Below, piece after piece: positions 1 to 8,471 of a stretch of 64,000 nucleotides of DNA. Under the pieces are notes generated by a model. That model made no database searches. It was given only the letters and a program-made list of their open reading frames with translations, and had not been told where the DNA came from. The stretch comes from JAGWBD01 sp965220615. GTDB taxonomy: Bacteria; Chloroflexota; Anaerolineae; Aggregatilineales; Phototrophicaceae. The stretch covers positions 2,170,001 through 2,234,000 of the forward strand of contig CBDCQL010000002.1 of assembly GCA_965220615.1 (NCBI GenBank), in the 5' to 3' direction. The stretch's first letter is position 1; the number at the start of each line of letters is the position of its first letter. Made by a program: the position numbers and the translations under genes.

Positions 1-492
1 GATCACGCCGAGGCGCGAATCGAGCAGTAGCGCCCACATGTGGCCGGCGACGACCGAGGGCATGAACCAGGGCATCAGGATCAACGTGCGCACCAGGCCG
101 GCGCCGCGCACGGCCCGCTTCAGCGCCAGGGCGATGATCAGGCCCAGCGTGAAGGGATTGATCACGTTGAAGATGCCGAAGTAGGCCGTGTTGCGCAGCG
201 ACAGCCAGAACTTCTCGTCGTCCAGCAGATCGATGAATTGCTGCAGGCCGACGAAGGGTTGGCCGCGCGCGGGCCGCAGCAGGTTGTACTCGTGCAGGCT
301 GAGCCAGATGCCGGAGATGACGGGGTAGAAAATGACCACCGAGATGAGCAGAAAGCCCGGCAGCAGCATCAGCCAGGCCCAGTAACGCGTCTCGGAGATG
401 CGACCGACCCAGCCGAAGATGTCGAGCCAGGCGGGCCAGTGGGAGCGCAGCAGGGAAAGTCCGCTGCGCCGCTCAGCAGGTGCGGCAGCCAT
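1..492 (-). CDS. Sugar ABC transporter permease (MalF/UgpA type), 3' part outside window
   Basis: Reading the minus strand from an ATG at 492 gives 164 uninterrupted codons that run off the window edge. After a roughly 38-residue cytoplasmic N-terminus comes a hydrophobic helix (WAWLMLLPGFLLISVVIF), then a periplasmic stretch with GIWLSLHEYN and FVGLQQF, and two further hydrophobic segments leading to LILMPWFMPSVVAGHMW. This pattern is typical of the first half of binding-protein-dependent sugar permeases, which form the membrane channel with a partner permease and an ATPase. The EAA loop that contacts the ATPase should lie outside the window. The substrate cannot be told. The DapA-family gene upstream on the same strand suggests a catabolic cluster continuing to the left. 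Confidence 0.85.
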   Translation of the reverse strand, partial: MAAAPAERRSGLSLLRSHWPAWLDIFGWVGRISETRYWAWLMLLPGFLLISVVIFYPVISGIWLSLHEYNLLRPARGQPFVGLQQFIDLLDDEKFWLSLRNTAYFGIFNVINPFTLGLIIALALKRAVRGAGLVRTLILMPWFMPSVVAGHMWALLLDSRLGVI

Positions 493-548
493 AGGTGCTC
501 AGGGATGATCCCGACGAATGTTCGACGATGCCCACATGCTGCAAAAGT

Positions 549-1487
549 CTAGTGCCAGGCGCGCAGGTCTGCCACAATGTCCTCGATCTGCGCGGAGATT
601 TCCTGCGGTACGCGGGGGTTGAAGGGCGCGCCGTCCCCGGCGACCACGTCGCCGAAGCCCCCCAGGCGGATCGCCTCGGCCACCGCGGCGTAGTTCCAGG
701 CGCGGCCGTTGACGAAGCGCAGCTGCTCCAGCGGGTCGATGAGCACCTCGACCTCGCGTGCCGCTGCATAATCGCCACAGCGTTGCGCGTTGTTGATGGC
801 ATCCGAGGCGCGCGCGAAAACAATGTTGATGCCGGAGGTATGGCCGTGCGCGCCCAGTTGCGCCGCCGCCGTCGAACGGTCGCCCACGCCCCAGATGACG
901 ATGCGGTCTGTGCCCACGCCCTCGACGAAGGCCGGTACGTCCCGCGCCTCCGTGCCGATCTTCACGCCCGCCACGTGCGGCGAGTCCTTCAGCAGGCGCA
1001 GAATCGCGTCGCGGTCGCGCGCGCTGCGATAGTAATAGAGGAAGCGCGCGCCGTGGCGCTCGCCGTAACAAGCCGTGAACTCCAGCAACTGCCCGTACAG
1101 TCCCTCGGGGCTGAAGGTGCCGGTCAGCGGCATGATCAGGAAGATATCGGGCGGCCGCGGCAGGGCCATCAGCTGATCGACGAAGTCGCCGGCCTGCGCC
1201 AGGGGGTTGGGCACCAGCGCGGCCAGCAACAGGCCCTCACTGCCCATCTGCTGCCCCGTGATATCTACCAGACGCAAGTGCTCTTCCGGCCGGATGTGAT
1301 GAACCAGGCTGGTGCCCGCCAGGCCGATGACCCGCGGTCGCCCGCCCGACAGATAATTGTTGGCCATCAGGTAATCGACGTTGCGCGCGTGGCCCTCATG
1401 GTCGATGCGGCCGCCATCGAAGGGGATCAGCGGGATGCTGTTGACGGAGTCGAGGGCGTCCAGCAGTTCCTTGTGCGAGAAAGCCAA
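549..1487 (-). CDS. Dihydrodipicolinate synthase / N-acetylneuraminate lyase family aldolase
   Basis: A 312-residue protein of the DapA/NanA Schiff-base aldolase family, of normal length. The lysine expected to form the Schiff base is K176 in GVKIG, and the catalytic tyrosine lies in LYYYRS (151-155). The usual GTTGE-type phosphate or carboxylate loop reads GLAGTSLV (55-62), which departs from true DapA, so a role in sugar-acid or hydroxyproline-type catabolism is likelier than lysine synthesis. Its stop lies just before the ABC permease start, and it follows the dehydrogenase E2 gene by 12 bases, so it may be read through from that operon. The substrate is not predictable from sequence. Confidence 0.8.
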   Translation of the reverse strand: MAFSHKELLDALDSVNSIPLIPFDGGRIDHEGHARNVDYLMANNYLSGGRPRVIGLAGTSLVHHIRPEEHLRLVDITGQQMGSEGLLLAALVPNPLAQAGDFVDQLMALPRPPDIFLIMPLTGTFSPEGLYGQLLEFTACYGERHGARFLYYYRSARDRDAILRLLKDSPHVAGVKIGTEARDVPAFVEGVGTDRIVIWGVGDRSTAAAQLGAHGHTSGINIVFARASDAINNAQRCGDYAAAREVEVLIDPLEQLRFVNGRAWNYAAVAEAIRLGGFGDVVAGDGAPFNPRVPQEISAQIEDIVADLRAWH

Positions 1488-1499
1488 TTTGGGGCGACC

Positions 1500-2738
1500 T
1501 CAGGAACTTCCCGGCCAACCCAGCAGGGCCAGTGGTTTTTCCAGCAACTCGCGGAAGCGCTGCATGAAGGCCGCGCCCTCGGCGCCGTCGCTCACGCGGT
1601 GGTCGATGCTGATCGTCGCGCTCATGCGCTCCCCGGCGCTCAACCGGCCGTCCTCCCCCACCACCGGCACTTTCTGCGCCGCGCCGAAGGCCAGCACGCC
1701 GGCTTCCGGCGGGTTGATGACCGCGGCGAAATGGGAGACGCCCCAGGCGCCCAGGTTGCTGGTCGAGAAGGTCGCGCCCGTCAGGTCGCTGAGCTTGACG
1801 CGGCCTTCGCGCGCGCGCAGCGTCATGGCGCGGTTGTTCGCCGCCAGCTCGTCCAGGGGCACGCTGTCAGCGTCCTGCGCCACCACGTACATCAGGCCGG
1901 CGGCGGGCAGCGCCACTGCGATGCCGATGTTGATGCGCCGGTAACGAACGATGCGGTCGCCGTACCAGTGCGAATTCAGGTTGGGGAAATCGCGCAGGGT
2001 CAGGGCCGTGGCCCGCACCACCAGATCATTGACCGTGACGCGGGCCCCGCTCTCTTCCAACGCATCGTTCAACTGGCGCCGGAAGGCCTGCAGCGGCCCG
2101 GCGTCGACGTCCATCGTAATATAAAAGTGCGGGATGGTCTGCTGGCTCTCGATCGTCGTGGCCGCGATGCGCCGCCGCATGCTGTCGGGCTTCAGGTGTT
2201 CCACGTCCTCGTCCGGGGGGGGCGGCGTCCGTAGCGACGGCGTCGCGTCGGAGGCAGTGGCAGGCGTCGCGGCCGGTTTTTCTTCACGGTAGTTCTCAAT
2301 ATCGGCGCGCACGACGCGACCGCCGGGCCCGCTGCCCTTCACCCGCGCGAGGTCGATGCCGCGCTCGCGCGCCAGCCGGCGGGCAATCGGCGAAATGCGC
2401 GCGCGCCCCTCGGCTAGCTCCCCCTCGGCCTCGGCCGGCGTTTCAACTGCGGCCCCGTTGGCCGCAGCGGGTGCTTCTTCCGCAGAGCCGGACGCGCCAT
2501 TGCCTGCGCCTGCCTCGTCCGCAGCGCCCAGTTGACCGAGCACGTCGCCCTCGCGGATGCTGTCGCCCACCTCGGCGCTGCGCGCCAGCAGTACGCCGGC
2601 GGCCGGCGCCTCGATTTCCAGCGTGGCCTTGTCGGCGTCCATTTCGGCGATGACCTCGCCGTCGCTCACGCTTTCGCCCACGTCCTTCAGCCAGTTGAGC
2701 AGCGTGCCATCCACAGTGGCGGTGATGTCCACGGCCAT
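1500..2738 (-). CDS. pdhC: Dihydrolipoamide acyltransferase, E2 of pyruvate/2-oxoacid dehydrogenase
   Basis: 412 residues with the full E2 layout. An N-terminal lipoyl domain carries the lipoylated lysine K37 in MDADKATLEIEAP. An Ala/Glu/Gly-rich linker runs about 72-112, the peripheral subunit-binding domain (RISPIARRLARERGIDL) about 113-150, and the catalytic acyltransferase domain ends with the HxxxD pair H380/D384 in IDHRVSDG. It transfers the acyl group made by E1 to coenzyme A. Its ATG overlaps the E1 beta stop by one base (TGATG), indicating translational coupling. No E3 (lipoamide dehydrogenase) gene is in the window, so that subunit must be encoded elsewhere. Whether the complex prefers pyruvate, acetoin or branched-chain oxoacids is not certain. 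Confidence 0.93.
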   Translation of the reverse strand: MAVDITATVDGTLLNWLKDVGESVSDGEVIAEMDADKATLEIEAPAAGVLLARSAEVGDSIREGDVLGQLGAADEAGAGNGASGSAEEAPAAANGAAVETPAEAEGELAEGRARISPIARRLARERGIDLARVKGSGPGGRVVRADIENYREEKPAATPATASDATPSLRTPPPPDEDVEHLKPDSMRRRIAATTIESQQTIPHFYITMDVDAGPLQAFRRQLNDALEESGARVTVNDLVVRATALTLRDFPNLNSHWYGDRIVRYRRINIGIAVALPAAGLMYVVAQDADSVPLDELAANNRAMTLRAREGRVKLSDLTGATFSTSNLGAWGVSHFAAVINPPEAGVLAFGAAQKVPVVGEDGRLSAGERMSATISIDHRVSDGAEGAAFMQRFRELLEKPLALLGWPGSS

Positions 2739-3718
2739 CAGACGATCTCCTTAACGGCCGCCACCACCTTGTCGGCGTCCGGCAGGGCCATCAACTCAAT
2801 ATCGCGCGCGTAAGGCAGGGGCAGGTCCATGGCCGACACGCGTTTGACCGGCGCGTCCATGTAATCGAACATGTCTTCCTGAATGCCCGCCGCGATCTCG
2901 CTGCCGAAACTGTACATGGGCAGCGATTCCTCGACGATCACGCAGCGATTGGTCTTGCGGAAGCTGTCGTAGACCAGGTCCATGTCCAGCGGCCGCAGCC
3001 AGCGCATGTCGACCACCTCGCAATCCACGCCCTCGCGCTCCAGTTGCCGCGCCGCCTGCAGCGACCACTCCACGCCGCGCGCCCAGGCGACCAGGGTGAC
3101 GTCCGCGCCTTCGCGACGAATGGCGCCCTCGCCCACCGGCACCAGGTACTCCTCGTCGTCCGGCACCGGGCCAGGTTTGGGGTAAAGCGCGATGCTCTCG
3201 CTGAAGAGCACCGGGTTCTCGTCGCGGATGGCGGTCTTGAGCATGCCGTAGGCGTCGCCCGGCGTGGCCGGCGCCGCGACGTAAAGACCGGGGAAGTGCG
3301 CGAAGATCGGCTCCGGCGCGTGGGAATGGGAGGCGGTGGCCTGGTCGCCCCAGCCGCTGGCCGCGCGGAAGACCAGCGGTACGCTGAACTGGCCGTCGAA
3401 CATGTAGCGGATCTTGGCGGCGTGGTTGACGATGGCGTCCAGCGCCAGAAAGGCGAAGTTGATGGTCATCATTTCCGCCACCGGGCGCAGGCCGGCCATG
3501 GCAGCGCCGACCGCCGCGCCGCAGATGGCCATCTCGGAGATCGGCGTGTCGCGCACCCGGCGGGCGCCGAATTCCTCGTAAAAACCGCGCGTGATGCGAT
3601 GCGTGCCCTGCCACTTGCCCACTTCCTCGCCCATGACGAAGACGCGCTCGTCGCGCAGCATTTCCTCGCGCAGGGCCTTGCGCAAGGCCTCGCGCATCGG
3701 CTGGTTTCTGGCTGCCAT
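2738..3718 (-). CDS. pdhB: Pyruvate/2-oxoacid dehydrogenase E1 component, beta subunit
   Basis: 326 residues, the usual length for E1 beta. Signature stretches are MREALRKALREEMLRDERVFVMGEEV at the start (new-subunit contact and thiamine-site helix), TPISEMAICGAAVGAAMAG, the RAASGWGDQATASHSH loop, and a transketolase C-terminal domain with LVAWARGVEW and CVIVEESLPMYSFGSEIA. Together with E1 alpha it forms the thiamine-diphosphate-dependent decarboxylase. It begins four bases after the E1 alpha stop and overlaps E2, so the three subunits are made from one message in stoichiometric order. The start ATG is supported by this spacing and by the family N-terminus. Confidence 0.94.
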   Translation of the reverse strand: MAARNQPMREALRKALREEMLRDERVFVMGEEVGKWQGTHRITRGFYEEFGARRVRDTPISEMAICGAAVGAAMAGLRPVAEMMTINFAFLALDAIVNHAAKIRYMFDGQFSVPLVFRAASGWGDQATASHSHAPEPIFAHFPGLYVAAPATPGDAYGMLKTAIRDENPVLFSESIALYPKPGPVPDDEEYLVPVGEGAIRREGADVTLVAWARGVEWSLQAARQLEREGVDCEVVDMRWLRPLDMDLVYDSFRKTNRCVIVEESLPMYSFGSEIAAGIQEDMFDYMDAPVKRVSAMDLPLPYARDIELMALPDADKVVAAVKEIV

Positions 3719-3722
3719 GGGC

Positions 3723-4715
3723 CTACTCCACGTAGACGTTGCGGACGAGGTCGTCGGCGTCGGGCGCCGGACTCTCCTCGGCGAATTTCACGGCGGCCAG
3801 CACCTGGTCGCGCGCCGCCTGCTCCAGCGCGCTCATGGCCGGCCGGCTGTCCGGATGCGCCTCTTCGAGGCAGGCGCTCAAACGCGTGATCGGGTCGCGC
3901 TCCGCCTTCCACTCCTCAAGTTCGTCCTTGAGGCGCAGGTTGTACTGGCGGTCCGAAACGCCGTGTCCACGGTAGCGATAGGTCAGGGCCTCGAGGAGCA
4001 CGGGGCCCTCGCTGCGGGCGTGGGCCACGGCCTCGTCGAGGGCGCAGTTGACCGCCACCACGTCCTGCCCGTCGATGCGACCGCCATCGCGCATGCCGTA
4101 GGCCACGGCGCGTTTGTGCAGCAGCGGCTGGCCGGAGGCCTCATCAATGTGCGTGCCCATGCCGTAGAGGTTGTTTTCGATCAACCAGACGACCGGCAGG
4201 CGCCAGACCGCGGAGAGGTTGAGCGCTTCGTGGAAGTAGCCATTGTTGGAGGAGCCGTCGCCGACAAAACAGAGCACCACCTCGTCGCGGCCGCTGTATT
4301 GCGCCTCCAGCGCGATGCCGGCCGCCAGCGGCAAATGACCGCCCACGATGGCGAAGCCGCCCCAAAAGTTGTGCTCGCGGCTGGCCAGATGCATCGACCC
4401 GCCCTTGCCGCCGCTGACTCCACTGCGCTTGCCCATCATCTCCGCCATCAGCGGGCCGGGGTCGACGCCGCGCGCCAGCGCCACGCCGTGATCGCGATAG
4501 GAGGTGATGGCGTGGTCGCGCGGCTCAATGGCCGCCAGCGCGCCGACCCCTACCGCTTCCTGGCCGCTGTAAAGATGCAGGTAAACGCCGGTGATGCGCT
4601 TCTCTTCGTAAAGTTCGTAACAGGTCTCTTCGAATTCTCGAATCAACACCATCTGCCGGTACCAGTCCAGCAGCGTGTCGCGATCGGGAAGCGCGGCGCC
4701 GTTTGCGATGTCCAT
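3723..4715 (-). CDS. pdhA: Pyruvate/2-oxoacid dehydrogenase E1 component, alpha subunit
   Basis: 330 residues. The thiamine-diphosphate motif is present as GDGSSNNGYFHEALN followed about 25 residues later by ENNLYGMG, and GGKGGSMHL and YRDHGVALARG are typical E1 alpha sequences. The C-terminal YRYRGHGVSD holds the family's phosphorylation-loop region. It binds the cofactor and decarboxylates the 2-oxoacid, passing the acyl group to lipoyl-E2. First gene of the E1 alpha - E1 beta - E2 operon; a good promoter lies about 90 bases upstream. GGAG five to eight bases before the ATG supports the start. Acetoin dehydrogenase E1 is a close relative and cannot be excluded. Confidence 0.93.
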   Translation of the reverse strand: MDIANGAALPDRDTLLDWYRQMVLIREFEETCYELYEEKRITGVYLHLYSGQEAVGVGALAAIEPRDHAITSYRDHGVALARGVDPGPLMAEMMGKRSGVSGGKGGSMHLASREHNFWGGFAIVGGHLPLAAGIALEAQYSGRDEVVLCFVGDGSSNNGYFHEALNLSAVWRLPVVWLIENNLYGMGTHIDEASGQPLLHKRAVAYGMRDGGRIDGQDVVAVNCALDEAVAHARSEGPVLLEALTYRYRGHGVSDRQYNLRLKDELEEWKAERDPITRLSACLEEAHPDSRPAMSALEQAARDQVLAAVKFAEESPAPDADDLVRNVYVE

Positions 4716-4802
4716 TGCAGTCTCCGCCGTACAAGCCGGGAGCGCCTGTCAACCAGCCGGGCCTCGTGGCGCCGCGCTGACATGGCATTTCGGGCTGCGA
4801 CC

Positions 4803-4831
4803 AGTGTAACGAAAGGCCTGGCGGCGGTCAA
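4803..4831 (-). promoter_or_regulatory. Promoter of the 2-oxoacid dehydrogenase operon
   Basis: On the minus strand TTGACC, a 17-base spacer and TACACT match the housekeeping -35/-10 consensus and face the E1 alpha gene, leaving a leader of about 80 bases. No operator palindrome was seen beside it. Confidence 0.6.
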
Positions 4832-4904
4832 TCATGGAACGGGCCTGCGGGACCTGTGGTAGGCTTTTCGGGACGGGCGTGGAGCGGGGGAGAGCGACGA
4901 TAAC

Positions 4905-6197
4905 ATGACGAGCGGCACGGCGGATGTACTGATCATCGGCGGCGGACCCGCCGGCACGGCGACGGCCTGGGCCCTGGGCAGGGCGGACCCCACCCTGCGC
5001 ATCACGCTGCTGGAGCGCGGCGCGCAACTGGGCTCCGGCGCCAGCAACGCCTCGCTGGAGAACTACCGCACCGCCTGGCCCGCGGCCTGTCTCATGCGCC
5101 TGATGACCCGCAGCCTGGAAGTCTTCGAAAACGCCGACGACCTGATCGCGCCGGGCGCGCACGCCTCGCTCGGCATGCGCCAGCCGGGCTATCTCTACGT
5201 GGGCTTCACAGAGCGCCAGGCGACGGAACTCCGCGAGGACGTCGACCACCTGCACAGCCTCGGGCTGACGCATATCGAGTGGCTGGACTGCGATGACGTG
5301 CAGTGGCGCTTCCCCTGGGTCGGGCCGCGCGTGCGCGCCGCCAAGTTCGACCCGCGCGCCGGCTGGCTCGATTCGAATGCCATGATTCAGGCTTTCGCGC
5401 GCGGCACGGCCAGTCTGGACCTCCGGCTGGACTGCGCCGACGTTCGTATCGAGACGGAGGGCGGCCGCGTGCGCGGCGCGCGTTACAGCGGCGGTCGCGT
5501 CGACGCGCCGCGCGTCGTCATCGCCGCCGGCGCCTGGTCGCGCCCCCTGGGCCGCACGGCCGGCATCGAAATCCCCGTCCACCTCGTCCCGCGCCAGAGC
5601 TTCACCACTCCCTGGCGTCACGAGGCTTTCCCCGCCGACGGGCCCCTGCTGATCAGTTCCGCGCCCTTCGCCCACGTGCGCCCGGAAGCGCAGCACGGCG
5701 CCCTCTTCGGCTTTGAATATCGCTGGAACACGCGTCAACTCTTCCCCGACGAAGCGGCGCGCGAGCATTTGATCGACCCCGTGATGCCGCCCGACCGCTG
5801 CCGGGATCCGCGCTTCCCCTCGGCCACCCTGTTGCTGCTGGCGCGGCAGTTCGGCCACAACTACGGCGAAGGTTTCGCCAGCCCGCGTTACCTGCGCGGC
5901 GTGGACCACCGCGTCGGCTACTACGTCTCGCGCGACGCGACCAACGCCTGGCGCGAGGAGAATGGCGAACGCGTCCCGATCCCCAGCCAGCGCGCCATCA
6001 TCGACACCTGGCCGGAGCTTGAGGGGCTGGTCATTTCGGTGGCGCACGTCGGCCATGGCATCATGTCCGCGCCCGCGGGCGGTGAACTGGCCGCGGCTCA
6101 CGTGCTGGGCCGCGACCTGCCCTGTTCCGAATTCGCAGATCTGGGTCTCGACGTCAACTTCGTCGAGCACGACAGCGGCGGCCTGACCAACGAGTAG
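4905..6197 (+). CDS. FAD-dependent oxidoreductase of the D-amino-acid oxidase (DAO) family
   Basis: 430 residues. The N-terminal dinucleotide-binding motif is IIGGGPAGTATAWAL, ending at LLERG, where the acidic residue contacts the FAD ribose. A second family signature near the C-terminus, VISVAHVGHGIMSAPAGGELAAA, is the flavin-contacting loop of glycine/sarcosine-type oxidases. Such soluble enzymes oxidise amines or amino acids with oxygen or another acceptor; the substrate is unknown. It is transcribed away from the dehydrogenase operon. The last 42 codons and the stop are repeated immediately downstream (see the tandem repeat at 6071-6347), so the mature gene end lies inside a recent duplication. 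Confidence 0.85.
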   Translation: MTSGTADVLIIGGGPAGTATAWALGRADPTLRITLLERGAQLGSGASNASLENYRTAWPAACLMRLMTRSLEVFENADDLIAPGAHASLGMRQPGYLYVGFTERQATELREDVDHLHSLGLTHIEWLDCDDVQWRFPWVGPRVRAAKFDPRAGWLDSNAMIQAFARGTASLDLRLDCADVRIETEGGRVRGARYSGGRVDAPRVVIAAGAWSRPLGRTAGIEIPVHLVPRQSFTTPWRHEAFPADGPLLISSAPFAHVRPEAQHGALFGFEYRWNTRQLFPDEAAREHLIDPVMPPDRCRDPRFPSATLLLLARQFGHNYGEGFASPRYLRGVDHRVGYYVSRDATNAWREENGERVPIPSQRAIIDTWPELEGLVISVAHVGHGIMSAPAGGELAAAHVLGRDLPCSEFADLGLDVNFVEHDSGGLTNE

Positions 6198-6347
6198 CCA
6201 CCCCCGGCCCGCGGGCGGCGAAAGGCCGCGGCCCACGTGCCGGGCCGCGACCTGCCCTGTCCCGAATTCGCAGATCCGGGTCTCGACGTCAACTTCGTCG
6301 AGCACGATAGCGGCGGCCTGACCAACGAGTAGCCACCCCCGGCCCGC
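6071..6347 (+). repeat. Tandem duplication of the oxidoreductase 3' end
   Basis: A unit of about 135 bases starting GCCCGCGGGCGG occurs at 6071 and again at 6207, followed by a few bases of a third copy near 6341. Each full copy ends with the same codons and TAG stop (6195-6197 and 6330-6332) and the same CCACCCCCGGCCCGC tail. The second copy carries scattered substitutions and a one-base deletion near its left end. It fills the entire gap to the converging thioredoxin-NHL gene. Confidence 0.9.
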
Positions 6348-6350
6348 AGA

Positions 6351-8405
6351 TCAGAAACCGCCGGCCGTCACCGTCGGCGGCACGATGTCGTGCTGCAGCA
6401 GGATGCTGGTTCCGCCCGCGCCCTCCGCCACGTTGAGCGGCGCCTCCAGGGTCACGCGCTCGATGAAGCACAGGCTGTCGCGGACCGCCTCGCAGTAGTA
6501 AATCGTCAGGTCGCCGCGCAGCAGGTCCTCGCCCGGCTGCAGGGAGACCGGCACGCTCAGCGGCAACTCCGGCTCATGCAGGAACTGCTGCCGGTCCTCG
6601 TCCGCGATCACCACGGCCTCGCCATCGTTGCTCCACTCGCTGCTGAAGGGCGCCAGATCGTTGAGCTTGTAACCTTCCGGCAGGATGATGTCCAGCTGAA
6701 TCTCGCCCTCGCCTGGCGCCAGGGTCTGCTGCGGCAGACGCAGTTGCAGCCCGGCGGCTGCGTTGCCGGCGATGACGGTGGGCCGCCCGGCGATCTGCAG
6801 GCGCTCCGGATTGGTGAAATTGAGCGTGCTGATTGCGCCGTCGGCCACGTCGATGATGCGGATGCTGTGGTTGTTGGTATCCGCCACGTAAAGCTTGCCG
6901 TTGGCGTAACTCAGGCCGCCCGGCTCGTCAAAGGCCGCGATCGAGGCGTCGCCGTCGCGATAGCCGCCCGACCCGCCTAGGCCGTAGCGATTGCCCAGCA
7001 GCATCTCCTGCGGGTCGAGATGCTTGATGCGGCTGTTGTAGGTATCCGCCACGTAGAGGCCGCCCATGCCGTCGTCGGTCACGCCCAGTGCGTGCTGCAG
7101 CCGCGATTCACCCACCGGCCCCTCCACGTCGCCGTAGATGAAGAGATTGTTGTCCGTCGGCCCGGCCAGGGTGCGCACTTTACCCGTCAGCGTGTCCGCC
7201 ACGCGGATGCTGCTCGATTCGCTGTCGGCGAAGTACAGTTGGCCGTCCACAAAGTGCAGGCCACTGGGCTGCGCCAGTTGCGCCTCGCCGAAAGGCCCGT
7301 CCAGCAGCCCTTCGCGGGCGCTGCCGACCAGCGGGCCCACCTCGCCACTGCCCATGTCCAGCGACCAGAGCTGGTGCCGGCCCGCCATCGCGATGTAGAG
7401 CGTGCCGTCCGCACCGGCCTCCACGTCCCAGGGGCTGGAGAGCGCCGTTTCCAGCGCCGGCCCGCTCACTGCCGGCCAGGCCAGGGACTTGAGGCCGGTG
7501 CCGGCGATCGTGTCGACGCGGCCAGCCTCCAGGTCAACGGCGCGAATGGCGTGGTTGTTGACATCCGCGACGTAGAGCTTGTCGCCCACCAGGGTCATGC
7601 CCTGAGGCTTGTCAAAGCGCGCCTGCGCCTGGTCGCCGTTCAACAGACCGCGCTCGCCGCTGCCGATGACATCCAGCACCTCGTGGCTTTCCAGATCGGC
7701 GATGACAATGCGGTGGTTGTTGCTGTCGCTGATGAAGAGTCGTCCGCCGGCCTCGTCCGCCAGCACCTTGCCGGGGAAGGCCAGTGCCGTCGTCGCCAGG
7801 CGGTCGGCCTCCAGCTCCAGCTGCAGCGGCCTGCGGTCCAGTTCACCGGTGCTGTCGAAGTAGGCGACCATCCCGTCGAGTACGTTGACGAAGCCCTCAT
7901 AGGGAATCTCGCCGGACTGCACGGCGAGGATATTGCCGCGCGGGTCGATGGCCGCGAAGGTCGGCCAGCCGTTGACGCCGTAAGGCCGCCATTGCGCCCA
8001 GACCTGGAAGTTGTGGTCATTGATGACCGGATGGTGCAGTTCGTAACGCTGCACGATCTGCCGGATGTTTTCCGTCTGCCCCTCGTTTTCGAACTTGGCC
8101 GAATGCACGCCGATGACCACCAGTTCGTCGGCGTATTTCTGCTCCAGCCGCTCCAGCACCGGGATCATGTGGATGCAGTTGATGCAGCCGTAGGTCCAGA
8201 AATCGAGAATGACGATCTTGCCGCGCAGGTCCGACCAGTTCAGCGGCGCCGGCACGTTGAGCCAGTCCAGGCCGTAGGGAAAGGTCGGCGCGGGGTACTG
8301 CGGGCTGCCGGCGTAACTGCTGTCCGCCTCCTGACCCAGGGCCGGCGTGACGCCCGTCACCAGCACGAGCAGCAGCGCCAGACAGAATATCAATCGCGTT
8401 CGCAT
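6351..8405 (-). CDS. Secreted thioredoxin-like / NHL-repeat protein (NHLRC2-like)
   Basis: 684 residues with a clear signal peptide (hydrophobic core about 5-20, cut near ALGQ). A thioredoxin-fold domain follows, with the redox pair C74-I-N-C77 in FWTYGCINCIHM, the typical WRPYGVNGWPTFAAIDPRG cis-proline region, then about six NHL repeats (LFISDSNNHRIVIADL, LYVADVNNHAIRAVDL, LYVADTNNHSIRIIDV) forming a beta-propeller. A C-terminal beta-rich domain of about 110 residues follows and ends near FIERVTLEAPL. The order matches NHLRC2-type proteins. Probably an extracytoplasmic thiol-disulfide oxidoreductase whose propeller binds a partner. GAGGGAGGA sits at the right distance before the ATG. A CATACT -10-like box lies about 40 bases upstream. 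Confidence 0.85.
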   Translation of the reverse strand: MRTRLIFCLALLLVLVTGVTPALGQEADSSYAGSPQYPAPTFPYGLDWLNVPAPLNWSDLRGKIVILDFWTYGCINCIHMIPVLERLEQKYADELVVIGVHSAKFENEGQTENIRQIVQRYELHHPVINDHNFQVWAQWRPYGVNGWPTFAAIDPRGNILAVQSGEIPYEGFVNVLDGMVAYFDSTGELDRRPLQLELEADRLATTALAFPGKVLADEAGGRLFISDSNNHRIVIADLESHEVLDVIGSGERGLLNGDQAQARFDKPQGMTLVGDKLYVADVNNHAIRAVDLEAGRVDTIAGTGLKSLAWPAVSGPALETALSSPWDVEAGADGTLYIAMAGRHQLWSLDMGSGEVGPLVGSAREGLLDGPFGEAQLAQPSGLHFVDGQLYFADSESSSIRVADTLTGKVRTLAGPTDNNLFIYGDVEGPVGESRLQHALGVTDDGMGGLYVADTYNSRIKHLDPQEMLLGNRYGLGGSGGYRDGDASIAAFDEPGGLSYANGKLYVADTNNHSIRIIDVADGAISTLNFTNPERLQIAGRPTVIAGNAAAGLQLRLPQQTLAPGEGEIQLDIILPEGYKLNDLAPFSSEWSNDGEAVVIADEDRQQFLHEPELPLSVPVSLQPGEDLLRGDLTIYYCEAVRDSLCFIERVTLEAPLNVAEGAGGTSILLQHDIVPPTVTAGGF

Positions 8406-8443
8406 GATGTTCCTCCCTCAACAGGGAATTCGTCCACAGGCGC

Positions 8444-8449
8444 AGTATG
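8444..8449 (-). promoter_or_regulatory. Candidate -10 box before the thioredoxin-NHL gene
   Basis: CATACT in the context GCGC-CATACT-GCGCC on the minus strand, the same flanks as TATACT boxes elsewhere in the window. No convincing -35 was found at 17 bases. Confidence 0.35.
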
Positions 8450-8471
8450 GCGCAGGGATGTAAACAAAGAC

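Noticed and set aside
495..2234. Long plus-strand open frame opposite the DapA-like and E2 genes
   Set aside because: Shadow frame in high-GC coding DNA: low-complexity Arg/Ala/Gln composition, no motif, opposite two well-supported genes.
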